DNA from: Candidatus Aminicenantota bacterium
GTDB taxonomy: Bacteria; Acidobacteriota; Aminicenantia; Aminicenantales; Aminicenantaceae
Length of the DNA: 14,180 bases
Assembly: GCA_004378665.1 (NCBI GenBank)
Contig: SOIA01000024.1
Coordinates: 1 to 14,180 of the forward strand
Direction of reading: 5' to 3'
Part shown: positions 1-7,319 of the stretch, piece after piece
Numbering within the stretch: position 1 is the first letter of the stretch
Layout of the letters: every line of letters begins with the position of its first letter
Program-made: the position numbers and the translations under genes
The notes under the pieces: model-generated
Databases searched by the model: none
Seen by the model: the letters and a program-made list of their open reading frames with translations, nothing else
What the model was told of the DNA's origin: nothing

Positions 1-84
1 CTCCGGATGGCTTCCTCACCAGATTGCCTGACTTCCAAAGAAATTGTCACGGAAACAGGGATGCTGAGTGATCCCGATGGTGGC
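1..84. other. Left edge, no gene recognised
   Basis: I recognise no complete gene here. One plus-strand frame stays open from the window edge to a TAA at 118-120, so the tail of an upstream protein of up to 38 visible residues is possible, but its composition resembles no family I know. The other two plus frames are interrupted within about 70 bases. It may be a gene end or decayed coding sequence. Confidence 0.3.
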
Positions 85-113
85 TTGAAAAAATCGATGA
101 GGTGGTGTATATA
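85..113 (+). promoter_or_regulatory. Putative sigma70 promoter for the small RHH-like gene
   Basis: TTGAAA at 85-90 (5 of 6 to the -35 consensus) is followed 17 bases later by TATATA at 108-113. The overlapping TATAAC at 110-115 fits the -10 consensus better but at 19-base spacing. A start near 120 would give a leader of about 70 bases before the ATG at 192. This is a motif match only. Confidence 0.4.
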
Positions 114-191
114 ACAAAGTTACGATTAAGAGGGATTTTTACTTCCCGTTTTATCAATGGATTTTGCTCCCCATCAAGAAGGAGATAAATC

Positions 192-410
192 ATGGATAAA
201 GAAGAGCGTAAAGATATTTCCATCCCAGCCTCTTTGTATAAACAGATCGAAGAGAAGATCAAAGGAACAGATATAGACTCTGTCTCGAGTTTCGTCACCA
301 AAGTCCTGAAAGAAAATCTGGCGAAAGAAGAAGGAACTCCGGAATCCTTGAGCAAGGAGGATGAAGAAAAGGTCAAGGAGAGGCTGAAAGCTTTAGGCTA
401 TTTGGATTGA
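192..410 (+). CDS. Small ribbon-helix-helix (CopG/Arc-like) protein, putative regulator
   Basis: This 72-residue, highly charged protein has an N-terminal stretch (about residues 7-44, 'DISIPASLYKQIEEKI' then 'SVSSFVTKVLKENL') that fits a ribbon-helix-helix fold: a short beta strand followed by two helices. Such proteins usually bind DNA as dimers and act as repressors or antitoxins. The acidic linker (about 45-57) leads to 'VKERLKALGYLD', a tail resembling the conserved C-terminus of many sulfatase/alkaline-phosphatase-family proteins. The start is well supported by AAGGAG at 179-184, seven bases before the ATG. No toxin partner is visible next to it, and the next gene encodes a sulfotransferase-like protein 111 bases downstream. 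Coding status is likely; DNA binding is inferred from the predicted fold and the target is unknown. Confidence 0.7.
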   Translation: MDKEERKDISIPASLYKQIEEKIKGTDIDSVSSFVTKVLKENLAKEEGTPESLSKEDEEKVKERLKALGYLD

Positions 411-521
411 TCCTAAAAATTAGAAAATGTGCGCCAAGCTCAAAGGAAAAAAAGGAGCAGTCATAAAATATTAAGTTAGAAGAGCCTTGTCTTACAATAA
501 TTTATTCATGGAGTAATACTG

Positions 522-1085
522 ATGAAGCCGATTTACATTGTGTCCGGACTCCCGCGGTCAGGCACTTCGCTGCTGATGCAATCCTTAAAGGAAGGGGGAC
601 TGCCTGTTGCCGCAGACGGAATCAGAAAGCCGGATGAAAGCAATCCTAAGGGCTACCTGGAAGTGGAGAGCATCATAGACAAGCTCAGGGATAATCCTGA
701 GTTTGTGTTCAATTTTGAGGACCAGGTCCTCAAGGTCGTCGCCTACGGTCTGCAGTACCTTCCTTCTGGTAATTATAAAGTTGTTTACATGGAAAGGAAC
801 ATCGAGGAGGTCCTGGATTCCATGGAGAAGATGATGGGCTCCACGGATGAAGAGAGAGAAGGGACGAAGTTGGCTTTCGAAAAATTGAACGAGAAAACAA
901 AATCCGACATCAGCCAAAGACAAGACATGGATGTGCTGTTCATCAATTACAATGAGATTCTTTCCAATCCAGAAGAGCATCTGGCGAAAGTTCATAGCTT
1001 CTTTGAGGACAAGAACCTGGATCTCGAAAAGATGGTACAGGCTGTGGACAACGCACTCTACAGGCAAAGAAGAATCAACGAATAG
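522..1085 (+). CDS. Short sulfotransferase-family P-loop protein
   Basis: This 187-residue protein opens with beta strand plus P-loop 'GLPRSGTSLLMQSL' (residues 9-22), the 5'-phosphosulfate-binding motif of PAPS-dependent sulfotransferases. 'KVVYMERNIEEVLDS' (86-100, Arg92) occupies the place of the 3'-phosphate-binding 'RDPRDV.S' motif. 'NYNEILSNPEEHL' (142-154) followed by a helix resembles the 'YEDL..DP' region of the family. It is shorter than typical sulfotransferases (250-300 residues), so the acceptor-binding part is small, yet the frame is intact and GGAG at 510-513 lies eight bases before the ATG. It ends 14 bases before the epimerase gene, so it is probably co-transcribed with nucleotide-sugar genes and might sulfate a glycan. 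The substrate cannot be read from the sequence, and a non-sulfotransferase P-loop role is possible. Confidence 0.75.
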   Translation: MKPIYIVSGLPRSGTSLLMQSLKEGGLPVAADGIRKPDESNPKGYLEVESIIDKLRDNPEFVFNFEDQVLKVVAYGLQYLPSGNYKVVYMERNIEEVLDSMEKMMGSTDEEREGTKLAFEKLNEKTKSDISQRQDMDVLFINYNEILSNPEEHLAKVHSFFEDKNLDLEKMVQAVDNALYRQRRINE

Positions 1086-1099
1086 AATAGACAGAGAGG

Positions 1100-2035
1100 A
1101 TGTATAAGTATTTAGTCACCGGTGGAGCTGGATTTATCGGGTCCCATATTGTCGGGGAACTGGTCCATAGGGGACAGTCGGTCAGGATAGTCGATAATTT
1201 CTCCACAGGGAAAAAGGAGAATATCGCTCCTTTTTTAGAAAAGATCGAGCTCATCGAGGGCGACATCAAAGATTTTAAGGTCTGCCAGCAGGCTGCAAAG
1301 GACATGGATTTTATCCTTCATCAAGCGGCGTTGACCTCAGTTCCTCGTTCCATCGAAGACCCTCTCTTGACAAACGAAGTCAACATAACTGGTACGTTAA
1401 ACCTTCTTCTGGCATCCAGGGATGCGGGAGTCCAAAGGTTTGTTCTGGCCTCATCTGCCGCGGTCTACGGAGACAATCCCGGCCTTCCGAAAAAAGAAGA
1501 TATGGAAGGATTCCCGCTTTCTCCGTATGCGGCAAGCAAGCGCATGGGCGAGTTATACTGTCAGGTGTTCAACAGGGTTTTTGGCCTATCAACGGTCAGC
1601 CTCAGGTATTTCAACATCTTTGGTCCTCGTCAAGACCCGTCTTCCCAGTATGCTTCGGTGATTCCGAACTTTATCGGGAAAATGCTTAAAGAGGAGAAGC
1701 CCGTGGTGTTTGGGGATGGAGAGCAATCCCGGGATTTCCTCTATGTGTCCAACGTGGTGGAAGCCAACATCCTGGCATCACAAGCCAGGGAGGTATCCGG
1801 CGAGGTTTTTAACATCGGAAGTGGAGAGAGAACCTCTGTCAATGCATTAGTAGTGAAGTTGAATGAGGTATCGGATAAAGAAATCAAACCTACCTATGGG
1901 GAACCGCGTCCGGGCGATATTAAACATTCATATGCCGATATCTCAAAGGCCAGAAAAATGCTAAAATATGAGCCCTCGGTCTCCTTCAGCGAAGGTCTTG
2001 GAGAAACTGTCCTCTGGTACAAAGAAGGGAAATAG
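1100..2035 (+). CDS. NAD-dependent UDP-sugar 4-epimerase (extended SDR, WbpP/GalE-like)
   Basis: This 311-residue enzyme is an extended short-chain dehydrogenase/reductase. The NAD-binding GGAGFIG lies at residues 8-14. The 'HQAALTSVPRSIEDP' segment (74-88) is typical of the WbpP-like UDP-N-acetylhexosamine 4-epimerase branch. Ser119 in 'SSAAVYG' plus Tyr143-x3-Lys147 ('YAASK') form the catalytic set, and 'RYFNIFGPRQDP' (169-180) is the substrate-domain signature. It interconverts gluco and galacto UDP-sugars in the cytoplasm. Coupling to the WbpA-type dehydrogenase three bases downstream suggests a UDP-HexNAc or UDP-HexNAcA substrate, as in the WbpP/WbpO and TviC/TviB pairs, although UDP-Glc is not excluded. 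An in-frame stop at 1088-1090 fixes the ATG at 1100 as the first possible start; its only purine-rich site, GAGAGG at 1094-1099, abuts the ATG, so translation may depend on coupling. Confidence 0.9.
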   Translation: MYKYLVTGGAGFIGSHIVGELVHRGQSVRIVDNFSTGKKENIAPFLEKIELIEGDIKDFKVCQQAAKDMDFILHQAALTSVPRSIEDPLLTNEVNITGTLNLLLASRDAGVQRFVLASSAAVYGDNPGLPKKEDMEGFPLSPYAASKRMGELYCQVFNRVFGLSTVSLRYFNIFGPRQDPSSQYASVIPNFIGKMLKEEKPVVFGDGEQSRDFLYVSNVVEANILASQAREVSGEVFNIGSGERTSVNALVVKLNEVSDKEIKPTYGEPRPGDIKHSYADISKARKMLKYEPSVSFSEGLGETVLWYKEGK

Positions 2036-2038
2036 ACC

Positions 2039-3358
2039 ATGAACAAGACAGCGGTGAATTTGGAAAATAAAATAAAGAATAAAAAATCCATTATCGGTGT
2101 TATCGGAATGGGCTATGTGGGGTTGCCCCTGGTCAAGACGTTTTTGAACAAAGGATTCGGAGTTGTGGGATTCGACATCGACGAGAAGAAGGTGCTGATG
2201 CTGAACAAGGGGAAGAGTTACATCAAGCATGTGACTGCCGAAGAATTGAAAGGTTTTCTAAATAAGAAGAAATTTCAGGCGACTGCAGATTTCGCTGCTC
2301 TTGGGAGAGTCGATGTGATAATCATCTGCGTGCCGACTCCTCTTGACGCTCATAACAATCCTGATCTGTCTTTTGTCTTGAAAACAACAGAGACCATTTC
2401 TAAAAATTTGAGAAAAGGACAGCTCGTGATTCTGGAGAGCACAACTTATCCGGGCACCACGGAAGAAGAGGTTCTTCCGCTGTTGGAGGCCGGTGGTCTA
2501 AAGGTCGGAAAGGACTTTTTTCTGGCTTATTCCCCGGAGAGGGAGAATCCCGGAGATAAGGTCTATACGACCGAGAAAATCCCGAAGGTTGTCGGAGGTG
2601 TGACTCCGGAATGCAGCCGGGTTGCCAAAGCGCTGTATGATCAGATTATCAAGAAAACTGTCCCGGTCTCTTCACCCAAAGTGGCTGAAGCCACAAAGAT
2701 CATGGAGAATGTATTTCGCTCTGTGAACATCGCCATGGTCAATGAGATGAAGATGATTTTTGACCGAATGGGAATAGATGTATGGGAAGTGATACAGGCC
2801 GCCTCGACAAAGCCTTTCGGGTTCATGCCTTTTTTCCCTGGCCCTGGTTACGGCGGGCACTGCATTCCCGTAGATCCTTTTTATCTCGCCTGGAAAGCCA
2901 AGGAAGTCGATCATCCGACTAAATTCATTGAGCTCGCAGGCGAGATCAATATATTCATGCCTTATTACGTGGTCACGAAAACGATCGAAGCTTTAAACGA
3001 GAACGGAAAGTCCATAAAAGGAGCCAAAATATTAATCCTGGGATTGGCTTACAAAGAAGATATCGACGATCAGAGAGAGTCTCCTTCGCTCAAGATAATC
3101 AGCCTCCTCAAAAAGCACGGTGCTGAAGTTTCGTACAATGACCCGTATGTTCCTCAGGCGAGTGGATACAGGGACTATCCTGGTCTGGTGTTGGAGTCAG
3201 TGGAGTTGACAGGGAGCATCCTTAAAGCGAGTGATGCGGTGGTCATAGTGACTGCCCACTCTGACTATGATTTTGATTGGATCGCGAAAAACGCATCTCT
3301 CATCATCGATACCAGAAACGCCATCAAGAAGAAAATGAAAAACGTGGTCAAAGCATAA
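2039..3358 (+). CDS. UDP-N-acetylhexosamine 6-dehydrogenase (WbpA/TviB-like)
   Basis: This 439-residue protein belongs to the UDP-glucose/GDP-mannose dehydrogenase family and oxidises C6 of a UDP-sugar to the uronic acid with two NAD+. The Rossmann motif GMGYVG is at residues 23-28. 'SPERENPGD' (165-173) and 'GYGGHCIPVDPFYL' (270-283) carry the catalytic Cys275 with Asp279, and Lys220 and Asn224 match the family's conserved Lys-x3-Asn. The 'SPER.NPGD' and 'GGHCIPVDP.YL' signatures are those of the WbpA/WecC/TviB branch that acts on UDP-HexNAc, not of UDP-glucose dehydrogenases, whose equivalents are 'NPEFLREG' and 'GGSCFPKD'. It starts three bases after the epimerase stop with AAGGGA at 2025-2030, so the two are almost certainly one unit. 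UDP-GlcNAc versus UDP-GalNAc or UDP-ManNAc as substrate cannot be decided here. Confidence 0.9.
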   Translation: MNKTAVNLENKIKNKKSIIGVIGMGYVGLPLVKTFLNKGFGVVGFDIDEKKVLMLNKGKSYIKHVTAEELKGFLNKKKFQATADFAALGRVDVIIICVPTPLDAHNNPDLSFVLKTTETISKNLRKGQLVILESTTYPGTTEEEVLPLLEAGGLKVGKDFFLAYSPERENPGDKVYTTEKIPKVVGGVTPECSRVAKALYDQIIKKTVPVSSPKVAEATKIMENVFRSVNIAMVNEMKMIFDRMGIDVWEVIQAASTKPFGFMPFFPGPGYGGHCIPVDPFYLAWKAKEVDHPTKFIELAGEINIFMPYYVVTKTIEALNENGKSIKGAKILILGLAYKEDIDDQRESPSLKIISLLKKHGAEVSYNDPYVPQASGYRDYPGLVLESVELTGSILKASDAVVIVTAHSDYDFDWIAKNASLIIDTRNAIKKKMKNVVKA

Positions 3359-3453
3359 AGGCCATGTCAATCGCCATAAAAAGAATCAATAGCGAGTGGA
3401 AAACAGAGAAGAATTCCTCTGCGAGTCCTGGAATGTTTTAAAAGGAGAAGATC

Positions 3454-4758
3454 ATGAAGATTGCGGTCATCGGCACTGGATATGTTGGAATGGTCACAGC
3501 CGTCTGCCTCGCTGACCTGGGCCACACTGTCATCGGGACCGATGTGGTGCCGGAGAAGATCGACAAAGCATCCCGGGGAATTTCTCACATTTACGAATCC
3601 GGCCTCGAAGAACTCCTGAAAAAGAACCTGAAGAGGGGGAACCTTTCCTTCCTCCATGACCTCGATGAAACCATTCGGTCTTCTGAAGTTCTGTTCGTTT
3701 CTGTGAACACGCCCCAAAGGGAGGATGGGAGCGCAGATATGGTTTATGTTGAGGGTGTCTCCAGAAGGATCGCTGAAAATTTAAACAGCTACAAAGTGGT
3801 AGTGGAGAAGAGTACGGTCCCTGTCAAAACATCCCTGTGGATCAAGAGGACCATCGACCTGCATAAAAAGTCGGATGTGGAATTCGATGTGGCCTCCAAT
3901 CCTGAGTTCCTTCGGGAAGGCACGGCAGTCTCGGATTTTCTCCACCCGGACCGCATCGTTATCGGCGTAGAATCGGAAAGAGCCAGAGATGTCCTGGTCG
4001 AGATATACAAGAAATTCAAAGACCGGCTCCTCGTGACCAATATCGATACCGCCGAACTCATCAAACATGCCTCAAACTCCTTCCTGGCTCTTAAGATTTC
4101 GTACATCAACCTGATTTCTGAGCTGTGCGAAAAGACAGACGCGGATGTGGAGCTGGTCGCTCAAGGCATGGGAATGGACCCGAGGATCGGGGACCAATTT
4201 CTCAGGGCCGGCATCGGCTATGGGGGCTCCTGCTTCCCGAAAGACATCCGGGCGCTCGCCAAGATCGGAGAAGACCTGGGCGTCAGTTTTGACCTGCTGA
4301 AAGAGGCTGATAAAATCAACTTGAAACGAATCGATATTTTTGTGGACAAGATAAAGAATGCTCTCTGGATACTGAAGGATAAGGTCATTGCTGTTTTGGG
4401 ATTGTCATTCAAACCTGAAACGGATGATATTAGAGAAGCACCGAGCATTAAGGTCATCCAGAGGCTTCTCGAGGAAGGGGCTACTGTCCGCCTGTATGAC
4501 CCGAAGGCCATGGAGAACCTCAAGCAAGTGTTTCCGGAAAAAACCCCGCAGGTTCACTACGCGAAATCCCCGTATGATGCTGTAGAGAAGGCAAACGCTT
4601 TGCTCCTCATCACAGAGTGGGATGAGTTCAAAGAGATGGATTTGAAAAAGATCAAAGGTCTGATGGCCAATCCCATATTTATGGATGGGAGAAACATCTT
4701 TGAGCCTGCACAGATGAGAGAGTTGGGTTTTGATTATTATTCTATCGGACGGAAATAG
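3454..4758 (+). CDS. ugd: UDP-glucose 6-dehydrogenase
   Basis: This 434-residue enzyme makes UDP-glucuronate from UDP-glucose. GTGYVG (residues 7-12) binds NAD. 'SNPEFLREGTAV' (148-159), Lys204 and Asn208 ('LIKHASN'), and Cys260 and Asp264 in 'GYGGSCFPKD' form the active site, at numbering matching the well-studied streptococcal enzyme. The C-terminal UDP-binding domain starts near residue 310 ('VIAVLGLSFKPETDDIREAP'). AAGGAG at 3442-3447 sits six bases before the ATG. A 95-base gap separates it from the WbpA-like gene, so it may be the last gene of the same unit or have its own promoter, although I see no strong promoter in the gap. UDP-GlcA could feed a uronic-acid-containing exopolysaccharide or further epimerisation or decarboxylation. 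Confidence 0.95.
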   Translation: MKIAVIGTGYVGMVTAVCLADLGHTVIGTDVVPEKIDKASRGISHIYESGLEELLKKNLKRGNLSFLHDLDETIRSSEVLFVSVNTPQREDGSADMVYVEGVSRRIAENLNSYKVVVEKSTVPVKTSLWIKRTIDLHKKSDVEFDVASNPEFLREGTAVSDFLHPDRIVIGVESERARDVLVEIYKKFKDRLLVTNIDTAELIKHASNSFLALKISYINLISELCEKTDADVELVAQGMGMDPRIGDQFLRAGIGYGGSCFPKDIRALAKIGEDLGVSFDLLKEADKINLKRIDIFVDKIKNALWILKDKVIAVLGLSFKPETDDIREAPSIKVIQRLLEEGATVRLYDPKAMENLKQVFPEKTPQVHYAKSPYDAVEKANALLLITEWDEFKEMDLKKIKGLMANPIFMDGRNIFEPAQMRELGFDYYSIGRK

Positions 4759-4774
4759 TTACTGAGAGTCAGCC

Positions 4775-5761
4775 TTAGCAGATTCGGGGGAGCAGCTCTG
4801 AGGTCAAGGATTCCAGAAGCCGTAAGCCTCCGGAGAGAGTGGAAAGAAGGAGTTCTCCGGGTTTTCCAGTTTTATCCTCCACCTCTCCGATAATTTCCGC
4901 TTTATTGCCAAGGGGATTCTTTCGGATAAGATCGAGAACCTCTCCAGCGTTTCTTTTTGGAACGACGAGGACCGCCCTTCCTTCGCATGCCAGAAAAAGC
5001 GGGTCGATCCCTAAAAGCTCTGTGGCTCCTCTTACAGCACGGGAGAGCGGGATCCTTTCTTCCTCGATCAGGAGGGAGTAGGGGATCTTTTCTGCAATTT
5101 CGCTGAGCACGGTGGCCAGGCCGCCGCGCGTGATATCTCTCATCCAGTGGACGCCTTTCTTCCAGAGAGGAAGGAGAAAATTCAAAGGCGCGCAATCGCT
5201 TTTCACATTCGATTCCAGCCCGAAATCTCCTCTGGCCAGCATGACCGCAACGCTGTGTTCTCCGAGGGTTCCTGTGAGGATGATCTTATCTCCGGGCCGG
5301 ATTTTGGCGATCGAAGGCCTGGCCCAGACCGTTCCCACCCCAGAGGTGTTGATGTAGATTTTATCTGCCTGCCCGCGTCTGACGACTTTTGTGTCTCCAG
5401 TGGTGATCTCCACTCCGGCCTTTTTGGCGGCTTTTTTTATGGATTTGAGGATAGTTTCCAGGTCTTCCCACGACATCCCCTCTTCCAGGATCAGGGAAAG
5501 GGAGATGAACTTTGGCTCAGCGCCTGAGACGACCAGGTCATTCACAGTTCCGTTGATGCAAAGAGTTCCAATATCTCCTCCGGGGAAAAAGATCGGGTCG
5601 ACCACATAACTGTCTGTCGTGAAGGCAATTTGACCGGGGAGGTGGGCTGAGTCGGATAGCTCGTCCAGAAAAGGATTTTTAAAAGTCCTGACAATTTGTT
5701 GAGAGATGAAATCCCTCATCAATTTACCGCCGCTTCCAAGCTCTAAGCTGACTTTTTTCAT
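4775..5761 (-). CDS. hypE: HypE, carbamoyl dehydratase of [NiFe]-hydrogenase maturation
   Basis: HypE takes a carbamoyl group from HypF on its C-terminal cysteine and dehydrates it with ATP to a thiocyanate, the source of the cyanide ligands of the hydrogenase iron. The 328-residue protein ends in 'LLPRIC', the diagnostic catalytic C-terminus (Cys328). The PurM/AIR-synthase-like ATP-binding parts are visible: 'LGSGGK' (8-13), 'FTTDSYVVDPIFFPGGDIG' (47-65), 'MRDITRGGLATVLSEIA' (207-223) and 'ACEGRAV' (258-264). It starts four bases after the hypD stop, with AAAGG in the end of hypD serving as its ribosome site, so it is translated with hypD. Length and motifs are complete. It ends 16 bases from the convergent ugd stop with no visible terminator between them. 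Confidence 0.97.
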   Translation of the reverse strand: MKKVSLELGSGGKLMRDFISQQIVRTFKNPFLDELSDSAHLPGQIAFTTDSYVVDPIFFPGGDIGTLCINGTVNDLVVSGAEPKFISLSLILEEGMSWEDLETILKSIKKAAKKAGVEITTGDTKVVRRGQADKIYINTSGVGTVWARPSIAKIRPGDKIILTGTLGEHSVAVMLARGDFGLESNVKSDCAPLNFLLPLWKKGVHWMRDITRGGLATVLSEIAEKIPYSLLIEEERIPLSRAVRGATELLGIDPLFLACEGRAVLVVPKRNAGEVLDLIRKNPLGNKAEIIGEVEDKTGKPGELLLSTLSGGLRLLESLTSELLPRIC

Positions 5762-5765
5762 GAGA

Positions 5766-6872
5766 TTAACCTTTCTGGGCTCTATGATACTTGTAAAAGA
5801 TCAGACACGCGCCTTCAAAAGAGACCATGCACGGGCCGTAGGGAGATTCAGGGTTGCATTTCCCGATGAATAACGGGCATTGAGGGGGGGAGATTAGGCC
5901 TCGGAGCACCTCGCCGCATCGACAACCCGGAAGATCCCCGCTTCCGCCTTTTATTTTGAGGCTGAATTTAATCTCCGCATCATAAGAAGCGTAATTCTTT
6001 TTAAGCCTGAGCCCGCTCTGAGGGATGAGTCCCAGGCCTCTCCAATGAGCATCTTTGGTCTCGAGCATTTCATCCATCAGAGCCAACGCTTTCGGATTTC
6101 CTGAAGCCCGGACCACTCTGGAGTAAGCGTTCGTCACTTTGGGTTTTCCCTCTTCAATCTGTTCCAGAGTGGACAGTATACCGAGGAGCATGTCGCTGGG
6201 CTCAAATCCAGTGATGGCACCCGGAATTCCGTACTCCTCTGCGATGAAGCGATAGGGTTTTTCTCCGATGATGGCACTGACGTGACCCGGGTAGAGAAAA
6301 CCGTCGATGGCTATCTCTTTGGCATCAACGATCGCTTTGAGTGGAGGGGGTATCAACCAGAGCGCTGACAGGACCGAATAATTGGCCAGGCCTTCTTCGG
6401 CCGCCTCCTTGACTGTCATGATGATGGCCGGAATGGTTGTCTCAAACCCGACTCCGAAGAAAACCACATCCTTTTCCGGGTTCAGTCTGGCTTTCTCGAG
6501 AGATTCCTCCGGGGAATAGACGACATCCACCAGAGAATTTTGAGCAGGCACTGTTGTTTGAAGAGATCCTTTTTCGGTGGGAACCCTTGTCATGTCGCCG
6601 AATGTGGTCAGGATGAAATTTTCCCTTTGGGTGACCAATTCAATGGCCGCCTCGTGGAGTTCATTCGGAGTGATGCACACCGGGCATCCCGGGCCCGACA
6701 CCATTTCCACCCCTGTCTCTTCGATCATGTTTTTCAAGCCATACCTGTGCACGGTCATGGTGTGTGTGCCGCAGACTTCCATGATCCGGATGGGGGAGGA
6801 TAGAGTGCGGGTTTTTTTCTCTATCTCCGCGAGCAGCGCTTGAATGACTCTCTTATCCTTGAATTCCTTCAT
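5766..6872 (-). CDS. hypD: HypD, [NiFe]-hydrogenase maturation iron-sulfur protein
   Basis: HypD with HypC forms the scaffold on which the Fe(CN)2CO moiety is assembled. The 368-residue protein shows 'CGTH' (34-37), 'GPGCPVC' (60-66), 'GFETT' (142-146) and 'PGHVS' (195-199). Its C-terminal cysteine set (Cys317, 319, 332, 339, 348, 355; 'GCRCGE', 'CPLFIGKC', 'GPCMVSFEGAC') holds the [4Fe-4S] cluster and disulfide. It has the family's usual length. No Shine-Dalgarno sequence is obvious before the ATG, and no ATG, GTG or TTG occurs upstream in frame before a stop, so the start is set by position. It is separated from hypC by 153 bases that contain one arm of an inverted repeat, unlike the tight hypC-hypD spacing common elsewhere. 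The left repeat arm may supply a promoter for hypD-hypE. Confidence 0.97.
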   Translation of the reverse strand: MKEFKDKRVIQALLAEIEKKTRTLSSPIRIMEVCGTHTMTVHRYGLKNMIEETGVEMVSGPGCPVCITPNELHEAAIELVTQRENFILTTFGDMTRVPTEKGSLQTTVPAQNSLVDVVYSPEESLEKARLNPEKDVVFFGVGFETTIPAIIMTVKEAAEEGLANYSVLSALWLIPPPLKAIVDAKEIAIDGFLYPGHVSAIIGEKPYRFIAEEYGIPGAITGFEPSDMLLGILSTLEQIEEGKPKVTNAYSRVVRASGNPKALALMDEMLETKDAHWRGLGLIPQSGLRLKKNYASYDAEIKFSLKIKGGSGDLPGCRCGEVLRGLISPPQCPLFIGKCNPESPYGPCMVSFEGACLIFYKYHRAQKG

Positions 6873-6953
6873 TTTTGGTATAAAAGGCAGAAGAGGGATC
6901 GTATCTCCGGCAGCCTCGACTCGTGAACAATCCGAGTTCTTGGATGACTTCCT

Positions 6954-7000
6954 GACCGGTTTATAGTTTCAAGAAATGTCGAATGTTGAGACGCGACCCC
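6954..7000 (-). repeat. Left inverted-repeat arm, between hypC and hypD
   Basis: Read on the minus strand this arm begins GGGGTCGCGTCTCAA (7000-6986) and continues with CGACA, TTTC, TATAAA and GGTC in the same order as the arm at 7320-7373, differing by small insertions and deletions. The first 15 bases match the right arm at 13 positions. Its -35-like CGACA and -10-like TATAAA are only about 11 bases apart, so the promoter seen in the right arm appears decayed here. The arm points toward hypD. Confidence 0.6.
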
Positions 7001-7025
7001 AATTTTTTACAATTTTTTGCTCGGG

Positions 7026-7262
7026 TTATTTTTCGTCTTCCTGATGAGAAGCGGCGATTTCTCGGAGAAGCGATAATGTCTCCTGGGCTTCTTCCTCATC
7101 GAGCACGGATATGGCAAACCCGGCATGTACAATGACCCAATCTCCGACTTTGATATCTTCAAGAAGAGAAAGGTTGGTTTTGACCTTTGTCCCTAAATAA
7201 TCTACCTTTCCCAGTTTGGATTCATCGATCTGGATGACTTTCGCAGGAATTCCTAAACACAT
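7026..7262 (-). CDS. hypC: HypC, [NiFe]-hydrogenase assembly chaperone
   Basis: This 78-residue protein starts 'MCLGIPAKV', with the essential Cys2 that carries the iron group between HypD and the hydrogenase large-subunit precursor. 'VGDWVIVHAGFAISVLDEEEA' (39-59) is the hallmark OB-fold segment, with conserved His46. The frame stays open far upstream, but that extension is antisense to uppS and looks non-coding; the ATG at 7262 gives the exact family N-terminus and length. A weak AGAGAG lies about eleven bases upstream. It is the first gene of a minus-strand hypC-hypD-hypE set; hypA, hypB and hypF, and the hydrogenase itself, are outside the window. It lies wholly between two inverted-repeat arms. 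The HybG/HupF paralogue family is the only realistic alternative. Confidence 0.95.
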   Translation of the reverse strand: MCLGIPAKVIQIDESKLGKVDYLGTKVKTNLSLLEDIKVGDWVIVHAGFAISVLDEEEAQETLSLLREIAASHQEDEK

Positions 7263-7319
7263 TTTCGTCGTCTCTCTTTCGGGACTCAATAGAATACCAG
7301 AAAAGGGATTGAGATAAAA

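Noticed and set aside
427..474. 15-codon frame beginning MCAKLKG between the RHH-like and sulfotransferase-like genes
   Set aside because: Too short, no ribosome site, no recognisable motif; likely chance in A-rich spacer.
585..1067. 160-codon minus-strand frame opposite the sulfotransferase-like gene
   Set aside because: It is the antisense shadow of a gene with clear motifs and has no ribosome site or recognisable domain.
3405..3430. CAGAG...CTCTG palindrome in the gap before ugd as a terminator or operator
   Set aside because: Only five paired bases and no T-run; not distinguishable from chance.
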